64,000 nucleotides of DNA from JAOPZW01 sp963835295 (GTDB taxonomy: Bacteria > Actinomycetota > Thermoleophilia > Solirubrobacterales > Solirubrobacteraceae): contig CAWIEX010000010.1 of assembly GCA_963835295.1 (NCBI GenBank), forward strand, positions 186,001 through 250,000. Reading direction: 5' to 3'. Under the pieces are notes generated by a model. It searched no databases and was not told the DNA's origin. It saw nothing but the letters and a program-made list of their open reading frames with translations. Position numbers and translations under genes: made by a program. Below are positions 1-7,760 of the stretch, in pieces (the stretch's first letter is position 1; every line of letters starts with the position of its first letter).

Positions 1-1527
1 TGTGGATAAGCTGAGTCTCCTCCTCGCCATCGCTCCCGCTCTGCCACGGATACATCGCTCCGCATAACCCGGCTCGCTGTGCGCTGGCGCGTGCCTCGCC
101 GATACGCCGGTAGCGATACATCAGCAGGCCTTGGGTGATCTCCGGTAAGCGGAAGTTCAGAAACGGATAAACGTACAGCTCGTCCCAGAAGACGTGGCCG
201 CGATACGCCTCGCCGTTGAGGCCGCGGGCGGGGACGCCGGCATCGTGATGGGGCGTCAGTCGCGAGCACGTCTGCAGCAGATGCGAAATGTGCAGCCGAA
301 GCAGGAACTGCACTCGCTTCTCCTTAGGCAGTCGTACGTCGCAGACCTCCCACAGTTCGTCCCACGCGTGGACGTGACCTTCGAGCGCCTCGGCAAACGC
401 CGGATACCGGTGCACGCTCTTGCCGGCGTTGGCCATCGGCTCGTTGATCGCGCGATCGCGCGATGTGTACAGGCTGACGATCTTCTCGACACGGACAGGC
501 GCGTCCTGCTCCATCTCGAGTTCGAGGCCCTGCTGGATGTAATCCTGCATCTGATCGATGCTGCGGGCGACGTCCAGCTCCCGATCGCAACGGTAGACAC
601 GCGTGCGAGCCGCCTCCGCGATCTCGATCCTGGACTGGCGTGTCCTGACCTTCAGGGCGATCACATCGGTGCCATAGGTGCGGGGGCCTTCGGGATCAAG
701 GTGCTGGCCCCACAGTTGGTGGTAGCGAGCGACGCCACGGTTAAGGACGCGTCCGTCCAGCACCGACAACACCTTGGCTCGGCCCGACCAATTCTGGGCG
801 ACGATCTCCCATTCGAGCGCCGCTAGGTGCATTCGGCCCATGCTCACGAACCGGCGGCTGGTTAAGCTGGTCTCCCGGCCGGCGCGATCCCGGAAGCGCA
901 GCTCGCGCGTCACGAGCGCGTAGCGAACGTCGTAGGTGTGCCGGTAGGACAGCAACTCGACGTTCGAGACTCGGATCGGCTCCTCGTCCTCGATGGCAAG
1001 CTTCAGCGATAGGCAGCGGGGGAGGTTGACCAGGTCCTCGTTGGGCACGGAACGCCCGCCCACGATCGTCGACTCCCGGTTGTAGACGCCATGCGCATAC
1101 GTGCCGGGGTAATGCACGTCGTTCGCGTCCTCCCACTCCGCGGCGCCGCGCATGCAGAAGTAGCCATTCCCGGTCGAGGTCAACGCCTCACGCAGCCGCT
1201 CCGCGCTCGGATCGAAGCCGTCGTAGCCGAGCGTGAAGTCACTCGCCGTATATGTCGTCTCGGGATTCATGCTGCTCAGCGCGCCAGCGCTCGGGAAAGT
1301 CTCCACCTCTTGCGTATGTCCGAGGACATACTCCGCGACGGGCTCCGCCAGGCAAGCTCCGGATCGGCCGGATCTGCGACTGGGATCCCGATGCCTCTCC
1401 CCCAGATCGCCCGGAATGCGTGCTCATCGTTGATGTCGTCGCCAACATACGGCGACAGCACGTCTGCAGCAAGCTCGACGGTCTCAAGCAAATGCAGGAT
1501 TGCCCGTCCCTCGTCCCAGTCTGCGCC
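1..1527 (-). pseudogene. Trehalose-phosphatase/GH65 phosphorylase fusion, 5'-truncated and frameshifted
   Basis: Read leftward, about 1350 bases form one open frame running off the window edge. It encodes a glycoside hydrolase family 65 protein (maltose/trehalose/kojibiose phosphorylase or hydrolase type). Diagnostic motifs are GNGYFCMRG near its start, VFWDELYVYPF, and MYPWQSGSDGEEETQ, which lies in the conserved catalytic region. Upstream (1276-1520), in another frame, are the last ~60 residues of a trehalose-phosphatase HAD domain (DWDEGRAILHLLE, YVGDDINDEHAFRA). The two frames join at about 1352: VAEYVLGHTQEVETF, the expected phosphatase end, lies in the GH65 frame, so one base seems lost from a C run. 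The layout matches known actinobacterial HAD-GH65 fusions such as mycobacterial OtsB1. The phosphatase N-terminus is replaced by the IS element starting at 1528. Confidence 0.85.
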
Positions 1528-1552
1528 TGAAGGGCGCCAATAGTCGTGTCGC
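1528..1552 (+). repeat. Left terminal inverted repeat of the IS
   Basis: This 25-base end starts TGAAGGGCGCC and pairs with 2652-2676 with a single mismatch (T versus C at the 14th base). It defines the left boundary of the element. Confidence 0.85.
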
Positions 1553-1587
1553 GCCTCGTCTGGGCGAGGGCTGGGAGGATCGCCGGT

Positions 1588-2648
1588 GTGGCCTTCTCCT
1601 TCCTGTACCTCGCGTTTCGGGCTCTGCTTGGGTGCTCGTCGGCGGTCGCCGTGGCCTCGACGTCAGGGACATCGAGCTTTTGGTCCTGCGCCACGAGCTT
1701 GAGGTGCTGCGCCGGCAGGTCGGGCGTCCGAGGCTTCGCGCCGCGGATCGTGCCCTGCTCGCGCCGGCGGCCTGCCAGCTGCCACGCTCCTCGCGCGCTG
1801 CGCGTCTGGTCAGCCCGCGGACGCTGTTGTGCTGGCGTCGGGCGCTCGTGCGCAGGAAGTGGCGGCAGGCGCCCGGCCAGCGCGGACGTCCGCCCACGCC
1901 GTCCGACGTGCGGGCCCTCGCGCTGCGGCTGGCTCGCGAGAATCCGCGCTGGGGCCATCGTCGGATCGGCGGTGAGCTGGCCAAACTCGGCTTCGGAGTG
2001 TCGCCATCGACGGTCCGTCGGCTGCTCGCCCGCGCGGGACTTGGGCCGGCTCCGCGGAGGCCCGGTCCGGGTTGGCGCGGGTTCCTACGCGCCCAGGCGG
2101 CCAGCATCGTCGCCTGCGACTTCTTCACCGTCGAGAGCGTCCTCTTACGCCGCTACTACGTGTTCTTCTTCATCGCGCACGCAAGCGGCCGTGTCCGGTT
2201 CGCCGGCTGCTCGCCGAACCCCACTGGAGCCTGGATGACCCAGCAGGCGCGCAACGTCGGCCTGGATCTGGCGGACGAGGGCGTGTGCTTCGTGATTCGC
2301 GACCGCGACAGCAAGACAGCGGCGCCTTCGATGAGGTGTTCCGCACGGACGGCATCCGGATCGTCAAGACGCCGGTGAGAGCGCCGCAGGCAAACGCCAT
2401 CGCCGAGCGGTTCGTCCGAGCCATCCGCGCCGAATGCCTGGACTGGCTGCTCATCCTCAACCGCCGCCACCTCGAGCGCGTCCCGCGCGTCTTCGTCGAG
2501 CACTACAACACGCAGCGGCCGCATCGCGCGCTCGAGCTGCAGCCTCCAGAGCCTGGCAAGCCGCCCCCGATATCGACCGTCGGCGAGATCCGTCGACATG
2601 ACCGCCTCGGCGGCCTCATCCGCGAAGTACTACCGAGACGCCGCCTGA
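1588..2648 (+). pseudogene. DDE (rve-type) transposase, frameshifted
   Basis: This is an integrase-core transposase of the IS3/IS481-like group common in actinobacteria. It starts at a GTG preceded by GGGAGGAT. Segments in order are FSFLYLAFRALLG, DIELLVLRHELEVLRRQ, ARENPRWGHRRIGGEL (helix-turn-helix region), then the DDE core: VACDFFTVES (D), FVIRDRDSK (D) and NAIAERFVRAIRAECL (E), with NTQRPHRALELQPPEP near the end. Three indels break it: near 1635 a base lost from a G run, near 2315 a base lost after DRDSK, and near 2625 an extra A before the final YYRDAA and the TGA at 2646. All family motifs are recoverable across frames, so the decay is recent or the sequence has errors. Confidence 0.85.
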
Positions 2649-2651
2649 GGT

Positions 2652-2676
2652 GCGACACGACTGTTGGCGCCCTTCA
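2652..2676 (-). repeat. Right terminal inverted repeat of the IS
   Basis: This is the reverse complement of 1528-1552 with one mismatch in 25 bases. It lies four bases after the restored stop of the transposase and marks the right boundary of the element. Confidence 0.85.
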
Positions 2677-2821
2677 CGTGCTTCGGCTGCGCGTCCATGG
2701 CGCGTCCAATGTTCTGCTCGGTCATGGATGTGCGTCCTACCTGATGCGGCGCGGATCCCACCCGGCTGCAGGGGTTTCGTGCCTATCGGCTAGCACCGTG
2801 TCGCATCCCGATCCCCCCGGT

Positions 2822-2869
2822 CCTTCCATGGTAAGGAAGGGGTCATCGGTTCGAGTCCGATAGAGGGCT
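2822..2869 (+). other. 3' fragment of tRNA-Thr(GGT); probable attachment-site scar
   Basis: The segment folds as the 3' half of a tRNA. It has an anticodon stem CTTCC/GGAAG around loop ATGGTAA (anticodon GGT, threonine), a five-base variable loop, a T stem ATCGG/CCGAT with loop TTCGAGT, then the acceptor strand AGAGGGC and discriminator T. No D arm or matching 5' acceptor strand (GCCCTCT) lies upstream, and no CCA is encoded. Integrases commonly use tRNA 3' halves as att sites, so a lone 3' half beside relaxase debris is most simply an integration scar. Confidence 0.8.
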
Positions 2870-2873
2870 TCAG

Positions 2874-3290
2874 GCGGTGGCGAGCTCCTCGGGCTCGGCG
2901 GGCGGGTCGACGACGACGGCTTCATGGCGCTCATGGAGGGTCGCGACCCAAGCACCGGCGAGCGCCTGAAGCGCGTCGGTGGGCGCTCGAAGGTGGCGGC
3001 GTTTGACCTGACGTTCTCGGCACCCAAGTCGGTGAGCGTGCTGTTCGCCGTCGGCGAGCCGGGGCTGGCCGGGGCGCTCGTCGATGCGCACGAGTCGGCG
3101 GTCGACGCGGCGCTGGCGTATTTGGAGCGCCAGGCGTGTCGGGTCCGACGCGGCCGCGGCGGTGTGCGGCTGAGGTGGGCGCGGGGTTCGTGGCGGCGGG
3201 TACCGGCATCGCATGAGCCGCGCTGAGGATCCGCAGCTGCACACACACGTGGTGGCGGCGAACATCGCCCGTGGCGCCGACGGCCGCTCA
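2874..3290 (+). pseudogene. MobF/TrwC-type relaxase fragment
   Basis: This is an internal piece of a conjugative relaxase beginning a few bases after the tRNA fragment. The first frame gives FMALMEGRDPSTGERLKR and KVAAFDLTFSAPKSVSVLF, the TrwC signature near the catalytic region, then GALVDAHESAVDAALAYLE. After about 3160 the homology moves to other frames: GAGFVAA, then YRHRMSRAEDPQLHTHVVAAN, which carries the metal-binding histidines (HTH). That implies at least two indels. Homology ends near 3290, and neither the extreme N-terminus nor the helicase half is present. It is the remnant of a mobilisable integrative element or plasmid. Confidence 0.8.
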
Positions 3291-3447
3291 CGCTTGCGGA
3301 ACTTGGGCCCGACCGACCCCGGCCAGCTTCCTTGCACGTCGGAGTGGCGATGCGAAAACACATAGGCACCTGACGCTACGGGTTGCCGCACCGTCGAATG
3401 CATACTGACCGCACCCTGGCAGGCAGTGGGCGCGCCACCCTCGTTGC

Positions 3448-4110
3448 ATGTCTTCCATGCGCCCTTGGAACCCGCTCGCGAAGGGCTCACGGCCGCCAGG
3501 CGAGCAGAGCTGGGCCGCGCGGACGCTCGCGTGCCGGTCGCGAGGAGGGCCGTCGCTGGCGTGGGCGGGTTACGCGGCGTTCGCTTGGGCGGTCGCCTAT
3601 GCGGTCTTCGTGCGCGGGTACCAGGGGCTCGGCGGAACGGTCGGGGTGGCGGGCACCTTCGAGGACCCGGCCGCGATGCGGCGGGCGAGCCTCGTCGCGG
3701 GAGCGGGCATTCTCCTCGTGGGCTTCGGCGCGCTCGCGCTCGTGCGACCGTGGGGATTGCGGTTGCCCCGCTGGCTGGCCATCGTCCCGGCCCTGACGGG
3801 GTCGGCGTATGCGATGGCGCACGCGCTGACGGCGTACGTGACCAAGCCGCTGCACGCGCTCGGGGTCGTCCACCTGCAGTTCCACGGCTGGGCCACGCGC
3901 GACGAGACGGCACAGTTCCTGTGGGACCTGCTGTTCTACGAGCCCTGGTTTCTGGGGCTTGGCGTCCTCGTCACCCTCGGCGCGGTGCACCATCATCGCC
4001 GCTCGGGCGGGTCGGTTCGAGCCGGACGGCGGCTCATCGCTCTCACAGCGCTCGCGACGCTCGCCCTCACGGCGTTCTCCTGCGCGCTCGTCGTTTCACG
4101 AAGCCTGTGA
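3448..4110 (+). CDS. Four-helix membrane protein of unknown function
   Basis: A 220-residue protein with about four hydrophobic segments: residues ~35-55 (GYAAFAWAVAYAVFV), ~80-100 (GAGILLVGFGALALV), ~105-130 and ~190-215 (LTALATLALTAF). A short basic N-terminus precedes the first helix, and polar loops with charged ends separate the helices. The style matches small actinobacterial membrane proteins of the DUF3995 kind, but I cannot assign a family with certainty. It is one of the few intact frames in the 1-7 kb decay zone. An internal ATG could be the real start, since no strong ribosome-binding site precedes 3448. Confidence 0.6.
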   Translation: MSSMRPWNPLAKGSRPPGEQSWAARTLACRSRGGPSLAWAGYAAFAWAVAYAVFVRGYQGLGGTVGVAGTFEDPAAMRRASLVAGAGILLVGFGALALVRPWGLRLPRWLAIVPALTGSAYAMAHALTAYVTKPLHALGVVHLQFHGWATRDETAQFLWDLLFYEPWFLGLGVLVTLGAVHHHRRSGGSVRAGRRLIALTALATLALTAFSCALVVSRSL

Positions 4111-4182
4111 ACGCCCGCGTTTCACTGGTACCGAGCATGATGACCTCCGAGGTAATCGCTGGATGTCACGGCCTGCTGTTTC

Positions 4183-4629
4183 GTTGTCGACAAGCCCTAT
4201 CTGAACGCCACCGACAACAAGCGCCTGTTCTTCCGCGACTGGGGTGACGGGGATCCCGTCGGCTTCGTGCACGGCTGGGGCCTTAACTCCGACATGTGGG
4301 AGTATCAGTTGCCCGCGCTGGTCGACCGGGGCCTGCGCTGCATCGCCTACGACCGCCGCGACTGCGGGCGTTCCGATCAGCCCGGCGACGGCTACGACTT
4401 CAACACGCTCGCCGACGACCTCGCGGCCGTCCTCGATCACCTCGACCTGCGCGACGTGACACTCGTCTCGCATTCGATGGGCAGTGGCGAGGTCGCCCGA
4501 TACCGGACCCGCCACGGCGACGACCGAGTCGCTCGCGTCGCGCTCATCAGCCCCACCCTGCCTTACCTGCGGCGCGACGAGCGCAACCTGGGCCACCGCG
4601 TCAACCGTGACCTCGGACGCGAGCGCTGA
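4183..4629 (+). pseudogene. Alpha/beta hydrolase, N-terminal half only
   Basis: This is the front half of a haloperoxidase/arylesterase-like alpha/beta hydrolase. The frame is open from about 4162 (LNATDNKRLFFRDWGDGDPV) and includes the oxyanion region VHGWGLNSDMWEYQ, YDRRDCGRSDQP and the nucleophile elbow SHSMGSGEVARY, where the usual GHSMGG has become SHSMGS. It stops after about 140 residues, before the lid and before the catalytic Asp and His, which lie past residue 200 in this family. No good start codon precedes the homologous N-terminus; the first ATG/GTG in frame is inside the domain at 4267. Confidence 0.7.
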
Positions 4630-4712
4630 CGGGGCTGCCGTGGGAGAGCTGCATCGTCCCGAGCGGGCGTCTGAACATACGGTCGTGAGACACCTGCTCG
4701 GCGCGGAACGGA

Positions 4713-4908
4713 GGAGCACGGTACGCGGTCCACGTCTGGCGGGGCCGGTGGCAGGACGCCGAGGCGGTGCTGAAGGCCTCGATCGAGGACTTCTCCCGCT
4801 CACGCCCAGCGATGGTCGGGGGACCGCTCATTGGGCTTGCGGAGCTCAGGCGGCGGCAGGGCAGGCTGCACGAGGCTGCACGCCTGCTCAACGAGGCGGG
4901 CCCCGGGA
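4713..4908 (+). pseudogene. Fragment of a TPR-LuxR-type regulator
   Basis: About 63 residues (YAVHVWRGRWQDAEAVLK...FSRSRPAMVGGPLIGLAELRRRQGRLHEAARLL) closely resemble the middle of the TPR-LuxR regulator at 19804-21474 in this same window (AVHLWCGRWGEAESVL...SSSRPGMVGVPLAALAELRRRQGR). There is no start, no DNA-binding domain and no continuation. It is a fragment of a paralogue. Confidence 0.7.
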
Positions 4909-4909
4909 G

Positions 4910-5035
4910 GTGATCGACGCCTACGTCCACCGCTACCACGAACGCCCCCACTCGGGGCTGAACTACACAACCCCAGCCGAGGTCGCCCAGACCTGGGACG
5001 ATGCCCTCGGAGACCCACGAACCCACGCGGCCTGA
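4910..5035 (+). pseudogene. C-terminal scrap of an IS3-type transposase
   Basis: Forty-one residues (VIDAYVHRYHERPHSGLNYTTPAEVAQTWDDA) match the extreme C-terminus of IS3-family OrfB-type transposases, where the YNxxRPHSGL...TPAEV pattern is diagnostic. It directly abuts the LuxR fragment on its left, so one insertion or deletion event may have created both scraps. Confidence 0.7.
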
Positions 5036-5691
5036 ACCGTCAACGCCCGCGGTGAGCACAGCCCAGCCACCCCGCCGAATGACGCGCGCGCCGGCGAACG
5101 CCGCTCCGGATCGCCCTACGGGCTTCGCCTCCGCAACGCCCGCCGCGACCACTCCACGGGTGGCCCACTTCGACCGGCCGCCACACCAACATGGGGCCAG
5201 TTTTCGCGCGGCGCTACGGGGTTACTTTTCGCCCGGCCTTGACAGCATCTGCGGTCTGCCCTGGGCCAGGCATCTGAAGCGGCATGACCGGCGGAGTATC
5301 CGCTGCTTCCGCTCTTGCCGTGACACGAGCGGTCCCCGTCGCGATGCATGACCCAAGAGTGGCGGACCGAGATATCCGGCTAGAGGCCGGACCTCGGCGG
5401 CATGCAGCAGCGCGCTCGATCACCGTCGTGGAGTCCCGGGTGACCCACGTCGACGCGGACCGCGGGTTGGGCGCCGGGGTCGGCGGAGTTCATAGAAACG
5501 CGCGCGGGCCGCGCGGCCGACGTGTCTGGAGTCAAAGCAGAGCGGCTGTCGGACGGGGTCCCGGCCAAGCCCGCCAACCCGGGCGGAATCGGCGCGGGTG
5601 CTCGGGTTGGTGAGGAGGTGTAGGGTCCTCGATGTGGACACCTTGTGTCCCGGGCAGCACCGGTTAGCACCCGCTGACAAGGGAGTGGTCA
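5036..5691. other. Gene-free stretch with IS-like debris
   Basis: I see no supportable gene in these 656 bases. The part around 5155-5240 (GTGGCCCACTTCGACCGGCC, then CAGTTTTCGCGCGGC and GTTACTTTTCGCCCGGCC) resembles the short imperfect repeats found at the ends of some actinobacterial IS elements, but no complete end or transposase accompanies it. The last ~40 bases contain the leader and ribosome-binding site of the gene at 5692. Confidence 0.4.
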
Positions 5692-6501
5692 ATGCGCCGT
5701 CATCGTGCCGGTCTCGTGGTCGTCGGCATGGCGAGCTGGGCTGTCGCGGCGGCTCCTGTCGGCCGCGCGGACATCATCGAGTACCCGAAACTCGCGTCGG
5801 CGCTTCCGCTGGCGCAGGCGGTGGCTGAGGACCGCTCGGTCATTGAGCATGCCGTGTTCTCGGCGGTGCCGCCGAGCGGCAAGGCCGACGCGGTCTCCAC
5901 GACCCCGCTGGCCGGCTTCCCGCGCAAGGGAGCGTCATTCGCGATCCTCACGACGGGCCATGCCGAATACGCCGTGCTCCCCAACACCTCGCCCAAGACG
6001 GGCGCCCAGGCCGGCGGCCCCGCCATCCGCGGCGCGCGCGACGTCACCATCATGCGCATCGACCTGCGGATCCCCCCGGGCGACAACTGCCTGTCGTTCC
6101 GCTTCCGCTTCCTTTCCGAGGAGTTCCCCGAGTTCGTCAACAGCTCCTTCAACGACGCCTTCCTCGCCGAGCTTGACCGCTCGACATGGGACGCCTCCAG
6201 CAAGACGAACCCGACGATCACCGCGCCGCGCAACTTCGCCACCGACACCAAGGGCAACCCGATCCGCGTCAACGCCGTCGGCGACGCCAGCGTCACCCGC
6301 TTTCGCGCCAAGGGCACCACGTATGACGGCGCCACCCGACTGCTGCGAGCGTCCACGCGCATCACCCCAGGGCAACATCACCTGTACCTGTCGATCTTCG
6401 ACCAGGGCGACCGCATCTACGACTCCGCCGTCTTCCTCGACCAGCTGGTCATCGGGCATCGCCAGGCCTGCCGCACCGGGGTCCGAGCAGACAATCCCTG
6501 A
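5692..6501 (+). CDS. Secreted choice-of-anchor L domain protein
   Basis: A 269-residue protein with an N-terminal signal peptide (basic MRRHRAG, hydrophobic LVVVGMASWAVAAAP, cleavage near VGRA). The mature part contains the conserved core of choice-of-anchor-L domains: NCLSFRFRFLSEEFPEFV, SSFNDAFLAELD, and a late YLSIFDQGDRIYDSAVFLDQLVI. These domains occur in exported beta-rich proteins, often with sorting signals; none is visible here, so it is probably released or held by partners. The ATG is preceded by AAGGGAG at suitable spacing. It looks intact between decayed neighbours. Confidence 0.75.
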   Translation: MRRHRAGLVVVGMASWAVAAAPVGRADIIEYPKLASALPLAQAVAEDRSVIEHAVFSAVPPSGKADAVSTTPLAGFPRKGASFAILTTGHAEYAVLPNTSPKTGAQAGGPAIRGARDVTIMRIDLRIPPGDNCLSFRFRFLSEEFPEFVNSSFNDAFLAELDRSTWDASSKTNPTITAPRNFATDTKGNPIRVNAVGDASVTRFRAKGTTYDGATRLLRASTRITPGQHHLYLSIFDQGDRIYDSAVFLDQLVIGHRQACRTGVRADNP

Positions 6502-6671
6502 CGCGTCCAGCCGACGGCCTCGCGCGCAAGCTCGCCGTGTGCGCACCACCCTTGAGACCGTCCCGGCGGGCGGCACCGGCCGCGAGCGCTCGGCTGGAAA
6601 CGGGCTCGAGCTGCCCGGCAACGCCGCTCACGCGCGTGGTCTGGGTCGCCGCGGGTTGTCGCGTTAGCCCC

Positions 6672-6860
6672 GTGCTCCTCGCGCTGGAGTGGCACGGCAT
6701 GAGCGTCCCGTTCTGGGAGGACCTCGCCCGGCTGGGATGGCAAGGTGATCGAGAGCGGCCGCATTCGCGTCCCCGAGGGACCCGGGCTCGGCGTCGAGCT
6801 CAACCTCGACGTCGCCCGCGAGTACGCGCGCGAGGCGAGCCGTTCTTCGACGAATCGCGC
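6672..6860 (+). pseudogene. Enolase-superfamily (mandelate racemase-like) C-terminal fragment
   Basis: Segments in different frames (LALEWHGMSVPFWEDLA, then VIESGRIRVPEGPGLGVELN and LDVAREYA, then EPFFDE) match the C-terminal end of mandelate-racemase/muconate-lactonising enzymes, where PEGPGLGVEL is typical. At least two frame changes are needed. The barrel with the catalytic residues is absent. Confidence 0.65.
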
Positions 6861-6977
6861 GAGGTGGTTGTGGTTAGCCCGCACACCATCTACCACCACG
6901 TCCCCAACATCCGCACCAAGCTGCGTTTGCCATCGCGTGCCGCCGCCGCGTTTTCGGGGCGAGCGGGCCTCGACTGA
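6861..6977 (+). pseudogene. LuxR-type helix-turn-helix C-terminal fragment
   Basis: The last ~38 residues of a LuxR DNA-binding domain: VVVSPHTIYHHVPNIRTKLRLPSRAAAAF, ending GRAGLD and a stop. It resembles the end of the hydrolase-LuxR fusion at 25062-26093 (LSPHTVHRHIANIRTKLNLPSRAAAAAF). The recognition helix is present, but nothing upstream belongs to a regulator. Confidence 0.7.
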
Positions 6978-7346
6978 GCGACATCTCCGGCTCCCGTCTT
7001 GACGAGCGCCAGGTGCATCGGGGCGCAGCCGCCGCCACGCTACGGCGATTGTTGGTCAGCGGGCGGACCGGCGCCCGATCGCGGGCAAACCCGCGCAGTA
7101 CACCCACCAGGGGCGCCAGACACGCTGGGACGCGTCCGCGGCGGCACGTGATGAGCGGTCGACGTTGAGCGCTCCGGGGGTCCCCAGCCGCACCGCAATG
7201 GTCAAGCCATGGAGAAGACCGGTGTCGTCCTCGTCCCGGACAGGACGATCGTCGGATGAGCGGCACGCGCCGTTGTTGGTAATGGGGTGGGCGGGCTACG
7301 CGCCCGCCCACCCGCCTCTCAGGCCGGCAGCTCCCAGCGCGGGCGA
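6978..7346. other. Gene-free stretch
   Basis: I found no supportable gene, RNA or repeat in these 369 bases. Short open frames on both strands lack recognisable motifs and start signals. It is the right edge of the decay zone. Confidence 0.4.
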
Positions 7347-7571
7347 CTACGCCGGCGTGCCCGCCGCCAGCGCCTTCACATCGGCGGTGGTGAGCGGGTT
7401 GCCGCCGATGCCCCAGTCGCCGCTCCTGACCTCCTCCAGGACAACCCACGTCACCGAGCGCATGTTCTCTCCTTCGATCGAGACCATCGCGTCGGTGAGG
7501 CGCTCCACGATCTCATGCTTCTGATCGGGCGTGAAAACGTCCTCGATGAGCTTGACGTTGATGAAGGGCAT
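7347..7571 (-). CDS. Tautomerase (4-oxalocrotonate tautomerase family)
   Basis: A 74-residue protein starting MPFINVKLIEDVFTPDQK, the signature of the 4-OT superfamily in which Pro1 (after Met removal) is the catalytic base. The rest, with EIVERLTDAMVSIEGENMRSVTWVVLEE and GDWGIGG, gives the usual beta-alpha-beta fold and length; these enzymes assemble as hexamers. AAGGAGGAG lies a few bases before the ATG. A paralogue sits at 24698-24931. Phased repeats at 7689-7718 lie upstream, shared with the divergent BTAD regulator at 7761. The substrate is unknown; a keto-enol tautomerase acting on small organic acids is the family role. Confidence 0.85.
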   Translation of the reverse strand: MPFINVKLIEDVFTPDQKHEIVERLTDAMVSIEGENMRSVTWVVLEEVRSGDWGIGGNPLTTADVKALAAGTPA

Positions 7572-7688
7572 GGCTCCTCCTTTGCATCGGGTTGGATCGA
7601 GGCGGCCGCAGATCCGCGGCGCGCTCTCCGGTTGACGCGGCACTCTGGTCGCGTGCTCTGGTTGATCTGGGCAGGAGGATCCCGGACG

Positions 7689-7718
7689 ACCGTCCCAATC
7701 ACCGTCACACACACCGTC
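7689..7718. promoter_or_regulatory. Three 12-bp-phased direct repeats (candidate regulator operator)
   Basis: ACCGTC occurs at 7689, 7701 and 7713, exactly 12 bases apart, between the leftward tautomerase and the rightward BTAD regulator gene. A related array is at 10846-10875 upstream of a DUF4242 gene, with 21 of 30 bases aligned identical. BTAD/SARP-type activators are known to bind short direct repeats at about one helical turn, so an operator for the adjacent regulator is a reasonable inference. Confidence 0.5.
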
Positions 7719-7760
7719 AAGGATCGCCGGCGCTTGGCGCGGGAGGAGGTGCCCTGAGGC

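Larger units (their letters stand above)
1528..2676 (+). mobile_element. Insertion sequence with 25-bp terminal inverted repeats
   Basis: An 1149-bp element is bounded by near-perfect inverted repeats. The left end begins TGAAGGGCGCCAA and the right end is its reverse complement, with one mismatch over 25 bases. It encloses a single DDE transposase reading rightward. The element sits inside the trehalose-phosphatase part of the GH65 fusion, whose coding resumes directly at 1527. I see no clear target-site duplication: the flanks are ...CTGCGCC and CGTGCTTC.... So either the duplication has decayed or the flanks were rearranged. The transposase inside is frameshifted, so this copy is probably immobile. 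Confidence 0.85.

Noticed and set aside
1528..2676. Search for a target-site duplication at the IS
   Set aside because: No matching short direct repeat is visible on the two flanks, so none is annotated.
2737..3369. A 210-codon minus-strand frame with RTRTDDPFLTMEG
   Set aside because: This peptide is the antisense reading of the tRNA-Thr fragment and its flank, a common false gene.
4096..4803. A 235-codon minus-strand frame
   Set aside because: It is antisense to the hydrolase fragment and has no independent motifs.
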